38,459 bases of DNA from Desertifilum tharense IPPAS B-1220 (GTDB lineage Bacteria; Cyanobacteriota; Cyanobacteriia; Cyanobacteriales; Desertifilaceae), in assembly GCF_001746915.1 (NCBI RefSeq), contig NZ_MJGC01000079.1, positions 1 to 38,459 on the forward strand, given 5' to 3'. Positions 24,792 through 33,953 of this stretch are shown piece by piece; position 1 is the first letter of the stretch; every line of letters begins with the position of its first letter. The notes under the pieces were generated by a model. The model made no database searches. It saw only the letters and a program-made list of their open reading frames with translations, and had not been told where the DNA came from. The position numbers were made by a program, and so were the translations under genes.

Positions 24792-27323
24792 TTGCTAGTG
24801 AGTATTTCTTTCTTGCATACCCGGAAACTGTCTGTGAACTTCCTCCAGAAAAAGCGGTGTCAGTATCTCATTACAGTGGCGATCGTGGCGGCGGCTTACT
24901 ACTGCGTGGCTCAACTGACTCTGTTTGTGCCCTCTTTTGAGTCTGGCGCGTCTTCGGTGTGGCCGGCGGCGGGTGTGGCGCAAGCGGTGTTGATCCTCCA
25001 AGGTCGGCTGCTGTGGCCCGGTATTGCGTTAGGCTCATTTTGGTTTTTCACAGAACCCAGTTGGGCGATGCGCGACGCGATCCCGATGGGCTTTTTTCAA
25101 GCCTTGGGTTTAGCGGTTGGCGTCACGCTGCAAGCGGTTTTAGGGGCCACATTTTTGCAAAAGGTTCGCTTTCGAGCAGCTTTAGAACGCCTGCAAGATG
25201 TTTTGGGCTTTACCTTACTGGCGGCTGGGTTTGCGACGTTAGCCAATGCCACCATTGGCACCCTTAACCGCTACCTGTATGATGCCAATCTTCACGCGAG
25301 TATTGTCAAAGTGTGGTGGACTTGGTGGCTGGCCGATGCGATTGGGATTTTGATCGTGACTCCGGTTTTGCTAACTTGGACAATTGGCGATCCCAACGGT
25401 CGCCCCTACTGGCCGCCCATTAGCCGCAACCCTTGGCGAATTGTGGAAGCGATCGTTTTAATTCTTCTGGTTTTAGCGATCGGTTGGCTGGTGTTTTGCT
25501 CGCGCACGCGGGCGGCGGTGGCTCGCTATCCCTTAGAGTACCTGCCTTTTCCTTTAATTGCGTGGGCTGCTTTGCGGTTTGGGCCGCGTTTAACCTCCTT
25601 GGTGAACTTGTTCACATCGGGTTTGGCGCTGTGGGGAATGGCGAGAGAAAGCAGTCCTTTTCTTGAATCTGCACAGACTTCGACTCAAGCTTACTTGTCT
25701 CTCCAAATTTTTCTGGGTGTGATGATTGTGACTGCACTTGTATTGGCTAGCACGGTGCAGGAACGACGCATGGCCGAAAAACACTCTTGCGATCGCCAAG
25801 CGAGTCTAGCCAACGCCCAACGGATCGCCCATTTGGGAAATTGGGATTACGATCTGATCCGCCATCAATGGTACTGGTCGGATGAAATGTATCGCATCCT
25901 GGGTTGTACCCCCATCGCCTTTGAACCGAGTCTAGAAAGTTATCTCCAATTTGTGCATCCCGACGATCTCAACTTGGTGAAGACTTCGCGCGATCGCACC
26001 ATCCACGAGCGCAAACCTCATAAAATTGACTATCGGATCGTCCGCCCTGATGGAGAGGAACGCCTAGTGTCCGAACAATCTAAAATTTGGGAAACCCACA
26101 TCACCGGAACTGTACAAGATGTCACCGAACGCCTGCGGGCTGAGGCGGCGCTAAGATCGAGTGAAGAACGCTTCTCTAAAGCCTTCCACGTTAGCCCGAT
26201 TGGGATTAGTATTCTCACCCTAGAAGCGGGACGTTTTCTAGATGCCAATGAAAGCTTGCTGCGCTTATTGGGCTACACGGCTAGCGAGGTGATCGGTAAA
26301 ACCTCTACGGAACTCTTCATTTGGACGCATCCGTTCACCGAACCGACCAAACTGGCTCAAATTCTCAGCAGCCAAGGGGCAATTAGCAACCTGGAAATTC
26401 AGATTCAAACTAAATCTGGAGAACTGCGCGACTGCTTATTTTCTGGCGAACTGATCGATTTAGAGGGGGTTCCCTGCGTCCTCGCCATGCTAGCAGATAT
26501 CACCGAGCGCAAGCGCACCGAAGAGTTGCAGCGCGATAAAGAAGCAGCAGTTGCCGCTAACCGCGCTAAAAGCATGTTTCTGGCCAATATGAGCCATGAG
26601 TTACGCACGCCCCTCAATGCCATTATTGGCTATAGCGAAATGATGCAGGAAGAAGCCGAAGAACTCGGCCAAGTCCAACTGTTAAGCGACTTAGATAAGA
26701 TTAAATCCGCTGGACAACAACTCCTCGGCTTAATTAGCGATATCCTCGATCTGTCTAAAATTGAAGCCGGCCGTATGGATTTACACCTGGAAACCTTTGA
26801 AATTCCGGTGTTAATTCGCGAAGTGGTGAATACGGTTCAACCGATGATTAACCAAAATAGCAATGTCCTCTCGGTGCAATGTCCCGATGAGATTGGCTTT
26901 ATGGAAGCCGATCCAAGCAAACTGCGCCAAGCACTCTTGAATTTGTTGAGCAATGCGGCTAAGTTTACCGAAAAAGGCACCATTACCCTCATGGTTAGCC
27001 GAGAGGAGGTTTTGCCCGATGCCAATAATTACAGTAATAGCAATGGTCTAAGTTCGGCAAGTTTGTCGCCGTTTATCACCTTTTTGGTGACGGATACGGG
27101 AATTGGCATGACTTCAGAACAAATTGCGCGGGTTTTCCAACCCTTTACCCAAGCGGATGCTTCCACGACTCGCAAATATGGGGGAACGGGTTTAGGATTA
27201 ACCATTACCCAAAAGTTTTGTCAAATGATGGGCGGCGATATTCTGGTGGCCAGTCAACCGGGTAAGGGTTCGACGTTTATGATTTATTTGCCCGCCAAAG
27301 CCCCAAAATCGGAACAAAATTAA
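24792..27323 (+). CDS. MASE1-PAS-PAS hybrid-less sensor histidine kinase
   Basis: 843 residues. The N-terminal ~25-320 is a MASE1-type membrane sensor with about eight spans ([12 protein letters not shown], then [16 protein letters not shown]). Two PAS domains follow (about 335-450, with the flavin/PAC-like GTVQDVTER end, and about 455-575, ending ADITERKR). HisKA has the phosphoacceptor H602 in [16 protein letters not shown]; HATPase_c has N721, DTGIGM (768-773) and GGTGLGL (797-803). There is no receiver domain and no adjacent response regulator, so it is an orphan kinase. The start is TTG (24792), with AGTAGG about 9 bases upstream; GTG at 24798 is possible. Confidence 0.93.
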   Translation: MLVSISFLHTRKLSVNFLQKKRCQYLITVAIVAAAYYCVAQLTLFVPSFESGASSVWPAAGVAQAVLILQGRLLWPGIALGSFWFFTEPSWAMRDAIPMGFFQALGLAVGVTLQAVLGATFLQKVRFRAALERLQDVLGFTLLAAGFATLANATIGTLNRYLYDANLHASIVKVWWTWWLADAIGILIVTPVLLTWTIGDPNGRPYWPPISRNPWRIVEAIVLILLVLAIGWLVFCSRTRAAVARYPLEYLPFPLIAWAALRFGPRLTSLVNLFTSGLALWGMARESSPFLESAQTSTQAYLSLQIFLGVMIVTALVLASTVQERRMAEKHSCDRQASLANAQRIAHLGNWDYDLIRHQWYWSDEMYRILGCTPIAFEPSLESYLQFVHPDDLNLVKTSRDRTIHERKPHKIDYRIVRPDGEERLVSEQSKIWETHITGTVQDVTERLRAEAALRSSEERFSKAFHVSPIGISILTLEAGRFLDANESLLRLLGYTASEVIGKTSTELFIWTHPFTEPTKLAQILSSQGAISNLEIQIQTKSGELRDCLFSGELIDLEGVPCVLAMLADITERKRTEELQRDKEAAVAANRAKSMFLANMSHELRTPLNAIIGYSEMMQEEAEELGQVQLLSDLDKIKSAGQQLLGLISDILDLSKIEAGRMDLHLETFEIPVLIREVVNTVQPMINQNSNVLSVQCPDEIGFMEADPSKLRQALLNLLSNAAKFTEKGTITLMVSREEVLPDANNYSNSNGLSSASLSPFITFLVTDTGIGMTSEQIARVFQPFTQADASTTRKYGGTGLGLTITQKFCQMMGGDILVASQPGKGSTFMIYLPAKAPKSEQN

Positions 27324-27461
27324 AAAAGGGGTGAGAGCAATCTGGTATCTGTTTGCGAAGTGTCAGGATAATAGAGCCTTGGTTTGGTAAAGGAGTTTCT
27401 ATAGCTTGGGTTCTGTCCTAACGCTATGGATTCCCACTACTATGCAACCGGGAGAATCGTT

Positions 27462-28325
27462 ATGCCCATGCATTTAATCCAAGGTAGCTATCGCATCTTA
27501 AAAACCTCTCCAGATGGCGATTCTATTCGCTTCTACCCCGATAATCCGGAGCTTTGGAAAAAATTGGGGCGCGTGCGTGCCAATCGCTTAGGGGGCGCTC
27601 AGTTGCGCTTAGATGGCATTGATGCCTTAGAAACGCATTATCAACCGCGAATTGGAACGATTGGCAAACAAAAGCAGCCTGGGAAATATGCTCAAGCGGC
27701 TTGCAGCGAATTGTTGAGTTTTCTAGGGTTTGAGACGGTAGAACGCGATCGCAATGACACGATCGCCATCGCCGAACCCGAACAAGTCCCAGGCTATATT
27801 CTGACGCGCTATGCTGATGCCTACGGTCGGGGGGTCGCGTTTGTTTTTAAAGGACATTTCGATGCGGCGGATGGCAGCGAAGTTTACTGCGATGAATCAT
27901 TGCTGCAACAAAGCGCCAACTATCATCTTTTGGCAACGGGTTTAGCTTATCCGACATTCTATTCAAAGTTGTTTCCCGATCTGCGGCAGGAAATGACCCA
28001 GGCGACGAAACAAGCGCGATCGCAGGCGTGCGGGTTGTGGTCGGCAGATTGCACGCAAGCTGGGTTTATCGTCGCGGATCTAGAAAGCCTGACTGAAGAA
28101 TGGGTGATTTTGCCAAAACTCTTTCGGAGATTGCTCGACTACTTGGCCATTAATGAGGGAAGCTACGATCTAGGCGGCTTTTCTCAATACTTGGAAACTC
28201 GGCGCGATCGCATTTTAATCCTTTCCCAGGGGCACCTCACTGGCTTTGATTATGTGGTGGAGGTTGAACAGAACAAAGTCTGTCTCACAACCGCGCCAGA
28301 AGACCTAGTTTTTATGGAAAAATAG
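27462..28325 (+). CDS. Staphylococcal-nuclease-like (thermonuclease family) protein
   Basis: 287 residues. The SNase/OB fold is recognisable: GDSIRFYP, LRLDGIDALET (the Arg and Glu corresponding to active-site R35 and E43), DAYGRGVAFVFKG (Arg equivalent of R87) and ANYHLLATGLAYPTFYSKL, then a charged KQARSQACGLW that matches the usual AKxxxxGLW end. Residues ~205-287 form an extra C-terminal region of unknown role. The ATG at 27462 is preferred because GGGAGAA lies 5 bases upstream; an ATG at 27426 would add 12 residues. No signal peptide, unlike secreted nucleases. Confidence 0.82.
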   Translation: MPMHLIQGSYRILKTSPDGDSIRFYPDNPELWKKLGRVRANRLGGAQLRLDGIDALETHYQPRIGTIGKQKQPGKYAQAACSELLSFLGFETVERDRNDTIAIAEPEQVPGYILTRYADAYGRGVAFVFKGHFDAADGSEVYCDESLLQQSANYHLLATGLAYPTFYSKLFPDLRQEMTQATKQARSQACGLWSADCTQAGFIVADLESLTEEWVILPKLFRRLLDYLAINEGSYDLGGFSQYLETRRDRILILSQGHLTGFDYVVEVEQNKVCLTTAPEDLVFMEK

Positions 28326-28423
28326 GATTGAGCAATCCTATGTGGGAATCGCTTGCGGAACATTCGGATTCAAGCTTTGAGTCAACGTTAAAGATGGTGA
28401 GACGTTGAACTGCCAAAATTTCC

Positions 28424-30331
28424 ATGAAACGCCCCTCATTACTTTTCCTCCTGGTGCTTCTCAGCAGTGCTGTGCAAGCTGCGATGCTGGCCGAACAGCG
28501 CTGGTTTGCCCAAAGTAACCCAACGCTTCCCCAACCGAGTATGGCGGCTGTTTCCACGGCTTCGCAACCGTTGAGGCTTGTCCGAACGCTGACGCATACC
28601 GACGAACCCGTTAGCGCGATCGCCATCAGTTCCGATCGCCGAACGCTGATTCGCGCTTATCCCTCTGGCAAAATTGAACAATGGGACGTGCAAACGGGCG
28701 AACGCATCCGGGAAATGAGGGGCCATACCGATGTCGTTCAGTCCGTTGCCATTAGTCCTGATGGCAGAAGCTTAGTCAGTGGCAGCAGCGATAATACGGT
28801 GAGGCGGTGGAATTTAAGCACGGGTCAATTGCAACAAACGCTGTCTAGCGATGGGTTTGTCCGTTCGGTCGTCTTTAGTCCAGAGGGGAGGCGCATCGCG
28901 GCGGGATCGCAAGATGGTAGCGTGCGCGTTTGGGATCTGCACGCCGGAGAGTTGCAAACGTTTAAGGCGATCGCCCAAAATCCAGAATTTACAGAATTAT
29001 CGGATATTTTGGACGCGGTGGGGTTTGCCCCCGACGGTGAGGTGTATGCAGTTGTGGGAAGTGCGGATGGCAGCATGAGTATTTGGCAACCACGCGCGGG
29101 GGAACGGATACGCCGCTGGCAGCAATTTCGCGACGATCGCGTTAGTTTTATTCCCGGACGGGAAACGGTGGTCTTTTGTCAAAATCCGCTGCAACTGTGG
29201 GATTTTAATTCTGGGGAAGCCAAGCAACTTCCGGCTGCTAGGGCAATTTTAAGCGACTGTAGCGCGATCGCGACGAGTGCCGATGGTCAAACTTTGATTG
29301 CAGCCGATGCTGAAAGCCTACAAATTTGGGAGTTATCTCTGCCTGCTGCAACGGTAACAACGGAACCGAGTTGCACCCCCGTGGCGATGCGTCCGTTAGA
29401 GGAGTCTGGGGAGTTACCCAACGCCGATCGCCTATTGTATCGCTTGCCGCTACCGTTAGAGGAACCCTCTACGGCGGGATGGGATGCGCTACGGTTTAAT
29501 GGCGATCGCACTTTGTTTGTCCAGGCGGGGGTTGGGGTACGCTTGTGGGACTTAAGCACAAATCAATTGGTTTGTAGTTTTGGGCAAGATAGCAGCCAGA
29601 TCGCCGATGCTGTTTTTACCTCAACGCTGCGTCCTAGACTGATTACGGCCCATCGCGATAGTACCCTAAAAGTTTGGAATCCCCTAACTGGGGAAGCGTT
29701 GCGCGTCCTGAGAGGACACCAAGATGCTGTCAGCGCGATCGCCCTCAACGCGGACTCTTCATCGCTAGCCAGCAGCAGTGTCGATCAAACAGTTAAACTC
29801 TGGAATTGGGAAACTGGAGAACTCGAAAAAACCCTAACGGGGCATCGCTTACCCGTTCGCGATATCGCCTATAGTCCAGATGGTAAGTTATTAGCCAGCA
29901 TTAGCGAAAGCGAAGCGAAAATTTGGGAAAGCGAAACGGGACGACTGCTGCAAACGTTTAATTTAAAGAGTATTCAACCTGCGATTACCTTTAACGATCG
30001 AGGAGATGCGATCGCCACCGATGGCAACCAAGGTAGCACCTATCGCCTAGAGGTCGCCACCGGAAAGTTACACCGCCTTCTCAGCAGCAATCTGTGGCAA
30101 GATGTCGGCATCCAATCTGCAATCTTAAGCCCCAATGGTCAATACTTAGTCGTCAATACCTTCGCCTATCCTAGCCTGGAGGTTCGCAACGAACTCTGGG
30201 ATTTAACCACCCAAACCCGCATCAGCTATTTAGATACAGATTATCAATGCGGGGGAATTGTGGGTTTTAGCCCAGATAGTCAAATGCTAGTCTGTGCAGG
30301 CCAAGAAATGCAGATTTGGCAGTCTCCTTAA
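28424..30331 (+). CDS. Exported WD40-repeat protein
   Basis: 635 residues with a clear signal peptide (KRPSLLFLLVLLSSAVQA, cleavage near residue 20-24), then WD40 blades with typical DNTVRRWNLSTGQLQQTL and DQTVKLWNWETGELEKTLTGH ends. About 10-12 blades can be picked out, some degenerate, so two propellers are likely. Periplasmic location is inferred from the signal. The next gene, a small glycine-rich membrane protein, starts 64 bases later on the same strand and may be co-expressed. Function unknown; likely protein interaction. Confidence 0.87.
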   Translation: MKRPSLLFLLVLLSSAVQAAMLAEQRWFAQSNPTLPQPSMAAVSTASQPLRLVRTLTHTDEPVSAIAISSDRRTLIRAYPSGKIEQWDVQTGERIREMRGHTDVVQSVAISPDGRSLVSGSSDNTVRRWNLSTGQLQQTLSSDGFVRSVVFSPEGRRIAAGSQDGSVRVWDLHAGELQTFKAIAQNPEFTELSDILDAVGFAPDGEVYAVVGSADGSMSIWQPRAGERIRRWQQFRDDRVSFIPGRETVVFCQNPLQLWDFNSGEAKQLPAARAILSDCSAIATSADGQTLIAADAESLQIWELSLPAATVTTEPSCTPVAMRPLEESGELPNADRLLYRLPLPLEEPSTAGWDALRFNGDRTLFVQAGVGVRLWDLSTNQLVCSFGQDSSQIADAVFTSTLRPRLITAHRDSTLKVWNPLTGEALRVLRGHQDAVSAIALNADSSSLASSSVDQTVKLWNWETGELEKTLTGHRLPVRDIAYSPDGKLLASISESEAKIWESETGRLLQTFNLKSIQPAITFNDRGDAIATDGNQGSTYRLEVATGKLHRLLSSNLWQDVGIQSAILSPNGQYLVVNTFAYPSLEVRNELWDLTTQTRISYLDTDYQCGGIVGFSPDSQMLVCAGQEMQIWQSP

Positions 30332-30395
30332 AGGTGGATAGCGTTAGGTTAAGGAGGGGTTGGGGAATGCTAATGTTAGCGTTAGGAACCTTCCA

Positions 30396-30731
30396 ATGGA
30401 TGAATTCGTTCGTAAAGCCGCAGCAATTGGTTTTCCCGCCGTTGTTTTAATGATCGTCATGGGGACTACAGGTTTAGCAGGTGCAGCCGCCATTACAGCC
30501 GCCCTAGCGATGTTAGGCCCTGGTGGTATGATTGGCGGAATTGTATTTCTCGGCATTATCGGTCTAGCAACTGATGCCCTCGCTAAATATGGCTTAGAAG
30601 CTGTGCTAGTGGGAATTTATCAAGAACGGGTTAAAAATGGAGAAATGCAGTCTAATCTTTGCCAAGAAGTCCAAAACCTCCCCATCAGCAGCGATTTAAA
30701 GCGGGCTTTGAAAGAAGCCATCAATTTTTAA
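30396..30731 (+). CDS. Small glycine-rich membrane protein
   Basis: 111 residues from the ATG at 30396, which has AGGA 8 bases upstream; an in-frame TTG at 30360 would add 12 residues but lies too close to the AAGGAGG at 30351. Residues ~9-65 hold two hydrophobic spans rich in Gly and Ala (GTTGLAGAAAITAALAML, GGMIGGIVFLGIIGLATDAL), with GxxxG spacing of the glycine-zipper kind. The last ~40 residues are soluble and helical (LPISSDLKRALKEAINF). I do not know the family by name. Glycine-zipper segments occur in pore-forming and conflict-system effectors, but no toxin function is shown here. Confidence 0.7.
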   Translation: MDEFVRKAAAIGFPAVVLMIVMGTTGLAGAAAITAALAMLGPGGMIGGIVFLGIIGLATDALAKYGLEAVLVGIYQERVKNGEMQSNLCQEVQNLPISSDLKRALKEAINF

Positions 30732-30883
30732 AGTCTGCCAAGGATCTGTGAAAGTCAATCAGTCTTTGGATGATGCACTCCATGAGTCAACGAACTTATG
30801 GAGCGATCGCTATCTTCAAGCATAATTTTATTTCAATAGCGTTCTATTCATACTCAAACAGTTAAGACACTATATTGTTGAAT

Positions 30884-30897
30884 AACTTTATAAAGTT
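30884..30897. promoter_or_regulatory. Perfect 14-bp palindrome upstream of the GT39 gene
   Basis: AACTTTATAAAGTT is fully self-complementary, about 86 bases before the start codon, in an AT-rich leader. It is a candidate dimeric repressor or activator site. The regulator is unknown and the palindrome could be partly an AT-richness effect. Confidence 0.35.
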
Positions 30898-30904
30898 GCC
30901 ATTT

Positions 30905-30923
30905 TAGTTAAGTCTGAGTTAAG
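30905..30923 (-). promoter_or_regulatory. Pho-box-like direct repeat
   Basis: On the minus strand, CTTAACTC-AGA-CTTAACTA: two 8-base direct repeats with an 11-base period, matching the cyanobacterial PhoB (SphR) pattern of PyTTAAPyPy(T/A) repeats separated by three bases, except for the last base of the first unit. It lies about 60 bases before the GT39 start. A third TTAA-type copy in phase is not seen. Motif match only. Confidence 0.35.
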
Positions 30924-30982
30924 ATTCAGGCAAAAATACCACCCCAATCATTATCAAGCGTTAACCCTCTAAAAGAACTTAC

Positions 30983-32644
30983 ATGAGCAAGGCACTTCCT
31001 AAAAGTCAACTGCTAAGTAAAGTTACGCTAGAAGCTTGGCTGATAATCGCGATCGCCTTTGGTGTTTTATGGCGAATTGTCAACGTTAGTCAGCGGCAGT
31101 TTTGGTACGATGAAGTCCTATCTCTGTTGCTGAGTACAGGTCAAAAAATCGCCTACAAACCTCCACCCAATGTTCCGATTATTTTAGCAGATTATACAAA
31201 GCTTTTAAGCCTACCTGCGATCGCTGGGGTAGGGGATTTTTTAAAAACCATTGCCGATCTTTTACGGGGGATTGTAGGCGTTGAGCCTCATCCCCCTTTA
31301 TTTTATTTAAGTCAGCATATTTGGCTCTATCTTTTGGGCAATAGCGAAGGTGCAACCCGCAGTTTAGGAATGCTACTAAGTATTGCTGCGATCGCCAGCG
31401 CCTATGGTTTAGGCAGATCCCTATTAGGACATCGAGGCGGACTCATCTTTGCCGCACTTTTAGCAGTCAACCCTTTTTACTTATTCCACTCTCTAAATCT
31501 GCGAATGTATGCGCCTTTACCTTTGTGGGCTATTCTTAGCACTTGGGCGCTTTTAGAAATTAGCCGTCAACCTCGAAATCGTTTATCAGGTTTCGGGTGG
31601 CATTTAATCTTAATAGGGTCTTTAGTTGCAGGTTTAATGACCTTTTACCTGTTTCTATACTGGTTTGTCACCTTGTCTGTATTGGCGCTATTTCTCGATC
31701 GTCAACGTTGGTGGAAATATTATCTAAATCTGGCGATCGCTGGGTTGATAACGCTACCGTGGTTTTGGTGGGGAACGCGGCAACAATTACGCAATGCAGA
31801 CTTAGATCGCTTTGATGTTTTACCCGGTTTTTTCGCGACTTTATTAAAGCATTCCCAAGGGATAGTAGATACATTGGGAATTCAACTCCTTTTGGGTGAT
31901 TGGGTAACGAGTTTACCTCCAGGTAGTGCAACTCTGGCTGGATGTTTAATCTTAGGATTATTGTTAGCAGTGGCGGGTCATTTATGGCGGTCAAAACAGG
32001 ATAGAAATAGACGTTCTTTGACTGTCGCGCTGATTTTAGGCTTATTAACTTTGTTGTTAGCTTTAAGTGTTGATATATTAACTGGAAAATTTACATTAGG
32101 ATTTGGATTGGGTCGAAGTATTATTTTTATTCTTCCTGGAAACTTATTATTACTGACAGTCTGGTTAGAACAGAATTCTGAAAAATGGAAACCTGGGTTT
32201 CTCGCAGTTATTTTAATTGGCTATATAGGAATTAGCGGTGCTGATTTTGCTTTTCGCGATCGCACTCTGTTTACAAACTTAAATGAACGCTTAATTGCTG
32301 ACTCCAATCAATCTACTTTGATTATCCTTAATTCCCGTGCTTGGGGTCACGTTTTGCGACTAGCTTACTATATCCCACCTCAACTGCCGGTGATGCTTTT
32401 GGCTCAACCCGCTTCAGATTTATCCCCTGCTTTAACCCAAGTTCTGGCAGATAGTTCCACCATCTATCAACGGATCTTTTGGTTAGATAGTGCTAATCCT
32501 ATTTGGTCTCCCACAACTTCAATATCGGAAAAACAACAGTTGCAGTCACTTCTACAATCCAATTATCAACTGCAACACAGCCAATTTTTGTCAGGGACGA
32601 TGAGAATGGATGGTTTTGAACTTTATGAATATAGGCGACGTTAG
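30983..32644 (+). CDS. GT39-type (PMT/ArnT-like) membrane glycosyltransferase
   Basis: 553 residues, about 10-12 membrane spans. Near the N-terminus is the conserved loop motif QFWYDEVLSLLL with the Asp-Glu pair seen in PMT/ArnT-like enzymes, followed by HPPLFYLSQHIW (the P-P-L-x-Y element) and EGATRSLGMLLSI. Such enzymes use polyprenyl-phosphate sugars to glycosylate proteins, lipids or glycans on the outer side of the membrane. The next gene encodes a GT2-GtrA protein that can make and flip that kind of donor, so the two likely act together. Acceptor unknown. Confidence 0.85.
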   Translation: MSKALPKSQLLSKVTLEAWLIIAIAFGVLWRIVNVSQRQFWYDEVLSLLLSTGQKIAYKPPPNVPIILADYTKLLSLPAIAGVGDFLKTIADLLRGIVGVEPHPPLFYLSQHIWLYLLGNSEGATRSLGMLLSIAAIASAYGLGRSLLGHRGGLIFAALLAVNPFYLFHSLNLRMYAPLPLWAILSTWALLEISRQPRNRLSGFGWHLILIGSLVAGLMTFYLFLYWFVTLSVLALFLDRQRWWKYYLNLAIAGLITLPWFWWGTRQQLRNADLDRFDVLPGFFATLLKHSQGIVDTLGIQLLLGDWVTSLPPGSATLAGCLILGLLLAVAGHLWRSKQDRNRRSLTVALILGLLTLLLALSVDILTGKFTLGFGLGRSIIFILPGNLLLLTVWLEQNSEKWKPGFLAVILIGYIGISGADFAFRDRTLFTNLNERLIADSNQSTLIILNSRAWGHVLRLAYYIPPQLPVMLLAQPASDLSPALTQVLADSSTIYQRIFWLDSANPIWSPTTSISEKQQLQSLLQSNYQLQHSQFLSGTMRMDGFELYEYRRR

Positions 32645-32722
32645 TTTTTTTATGTTCTTAAATTTGAAATTATTCATCAACATTTAGCTTTGTCGTTGTT
32701 GCATTAAGCCTTGAGATTTATC

Positions 32723-33943
32723 ATGTCAAATCCAGCAAAAATACTAACTTCCGCACCGAACCTGGAATTGATAATTCCTGAAATTCCAGAGGAAGAAGTT
32801 CAAAAGCCGGTGAAGCTTTCGATTGTCCTGCCCACTTACAATGAATCTGAAAATATTGTACCGATCGTTCAACACTTAACCTCTTTGTTAAATCCTGTTT
32901 TAAGAAAAGATTATGAATTGATTGTGGTCGATGATAATAGTCCCGATCGCACTTGGGAAATTGCCGAATCAATCGTATCTAAGTATCCGAATTTACGGGT
33001 TGTCCGTCGCACAGAAGAACGCGGACTTTCTACCGCAGCAATTCGAGGATGGCAAGTTGCTAGAGGCGAAATTTTAGGAATCATAGATGCTGACTTACAA
33101 CACCCCCCTGAAGTGTTATTAAAGATGCTACTGCTTCTGAAAAAGAACCCCAAGGTTGACTTAGTGGTGGCTAGCCGTCATGTTGAGGAGGGAGGGGTAA
33201 GTGAGTGGAGTTTCATTCGACGCGTTCTTTCCCGTGGCGCTCAAATTTTGGGGTTAATTATTCTCCCGGAAGTGATTGGGAGAGTTTCCGATCCTATGAG
33301 TGGATATTTTCTGGTGCGCCGAAATGCGATCGCCAATCAAAATCTGAGTCCTCTGGGTTATAAGATTCTAGTGGAAGTATTGGGGCGAGGTAGCATTCGC
33401 AATATTGCTGAAGTGGGGTATGTCTTTCAGGAGCGTCAAGTTGGTAATAGTAAAGTCAGTTGGAAGCAGTATGTAGAATACCTGCGGCATTTAGTTCGCT
33501 TGCGAATTACTTTATGGCCCATTGGTCGATTTCTCCGATTTGGGATTGTCGGATTCAGTGGGGTATTTGTAGATATGACGTTCTTATATCTTCTGAGCGA
33601 TCCGAGTACCCTGGGGTGGAATCTCACGCTGAGTAAGATTCTCGCGGCTGAAGTGGCGATTGTTAATAACTTTCTGTGGAATGATGCTTGGACATTCGGA
33701 GACTTGTCTCGCAGTCAACAAGGCTGGAAAAAACGATTAAAGCGGTTTCTGAAGTTTAATGCGATCTGTTCGTTGGGTCTGTTTTTAAATGTAGCGATCT
33801 TAAATTTTGCCTACAATGTTCTAGACCTTTATCTGTTACCCAACGGTCGATATATTGCGAATTTACTGGCGATCGCGATCGTAACGATGTGGAATTTCTG
33901 GCTGAATATGAAACTGAGTTGGCGCGTTACCCAAGTCAAGTAA
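32723..33943 (+). CDS. Polyprenyl-phosphate sugar synthase (GT2, DPM1-like) fused to GtrA domain
   Basis: 406 residues from the ATG at 32723; a TTG at 32711 is less likely. Residues ~31-235 are a GT-A domain of the dolichyl-phosphate mannose synthase type (SIVLPTYNESEN, VVDDNSPDRTW, DADLQHPPE with the DxD at 122-124, VASRHVEEGGVSEWS, PLGYKILVEVLGR). Residues ~265-395 are a GtrA-like four-span domain (FGIVGFSGVFVDMTFLYLL, AAEVAIVNNFLWNDAWTF, NLLAIAIVTMWNFWLN). The first makes polyprenyl-P-sugar; the second is thought to help move it across the membrane. Strongly suggests donor supply for the upstream GT39 gene, 78 bases away. Confidence 0.93.
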   Translation: MSNPAKILTSAPNLELIIPEIPEEEVQKPVKLSIVLPTYNESENIVPIVQHLTSLLNPVLRKDYELIVVDDNSPDRTWEIAESIVSKYPNLRVVRRTEERGLSTAAIRGWQVARGEILGIIDADLQHPPEVLLKMLLLLKKNPKVDLVVASRHVEEGGVSEWSFIRRVLSRGAQILGLIILPEVIGRVSDPMSGYFLVRRNAIANQNLSPLGYKILVEVLGRGSIRNIAEVGYVFQERQVGNSKVSWKQYVEYLRHLVRLRITLWPIGRFLRFGIVGFSGVFVDMTFLYLLSDPSTLGWNLTLSKILAAEVAIVNNFLWNDAWTFGDLSRSQQGWKKRLKRFLKFNAICSLGLFLNVAILNFAYNVLDLYLLPNGRYIANLLAIAIVTMWNFWLNMKLSWRVTQVK

Positions 33944-33953
33944 CTTAGACAAC

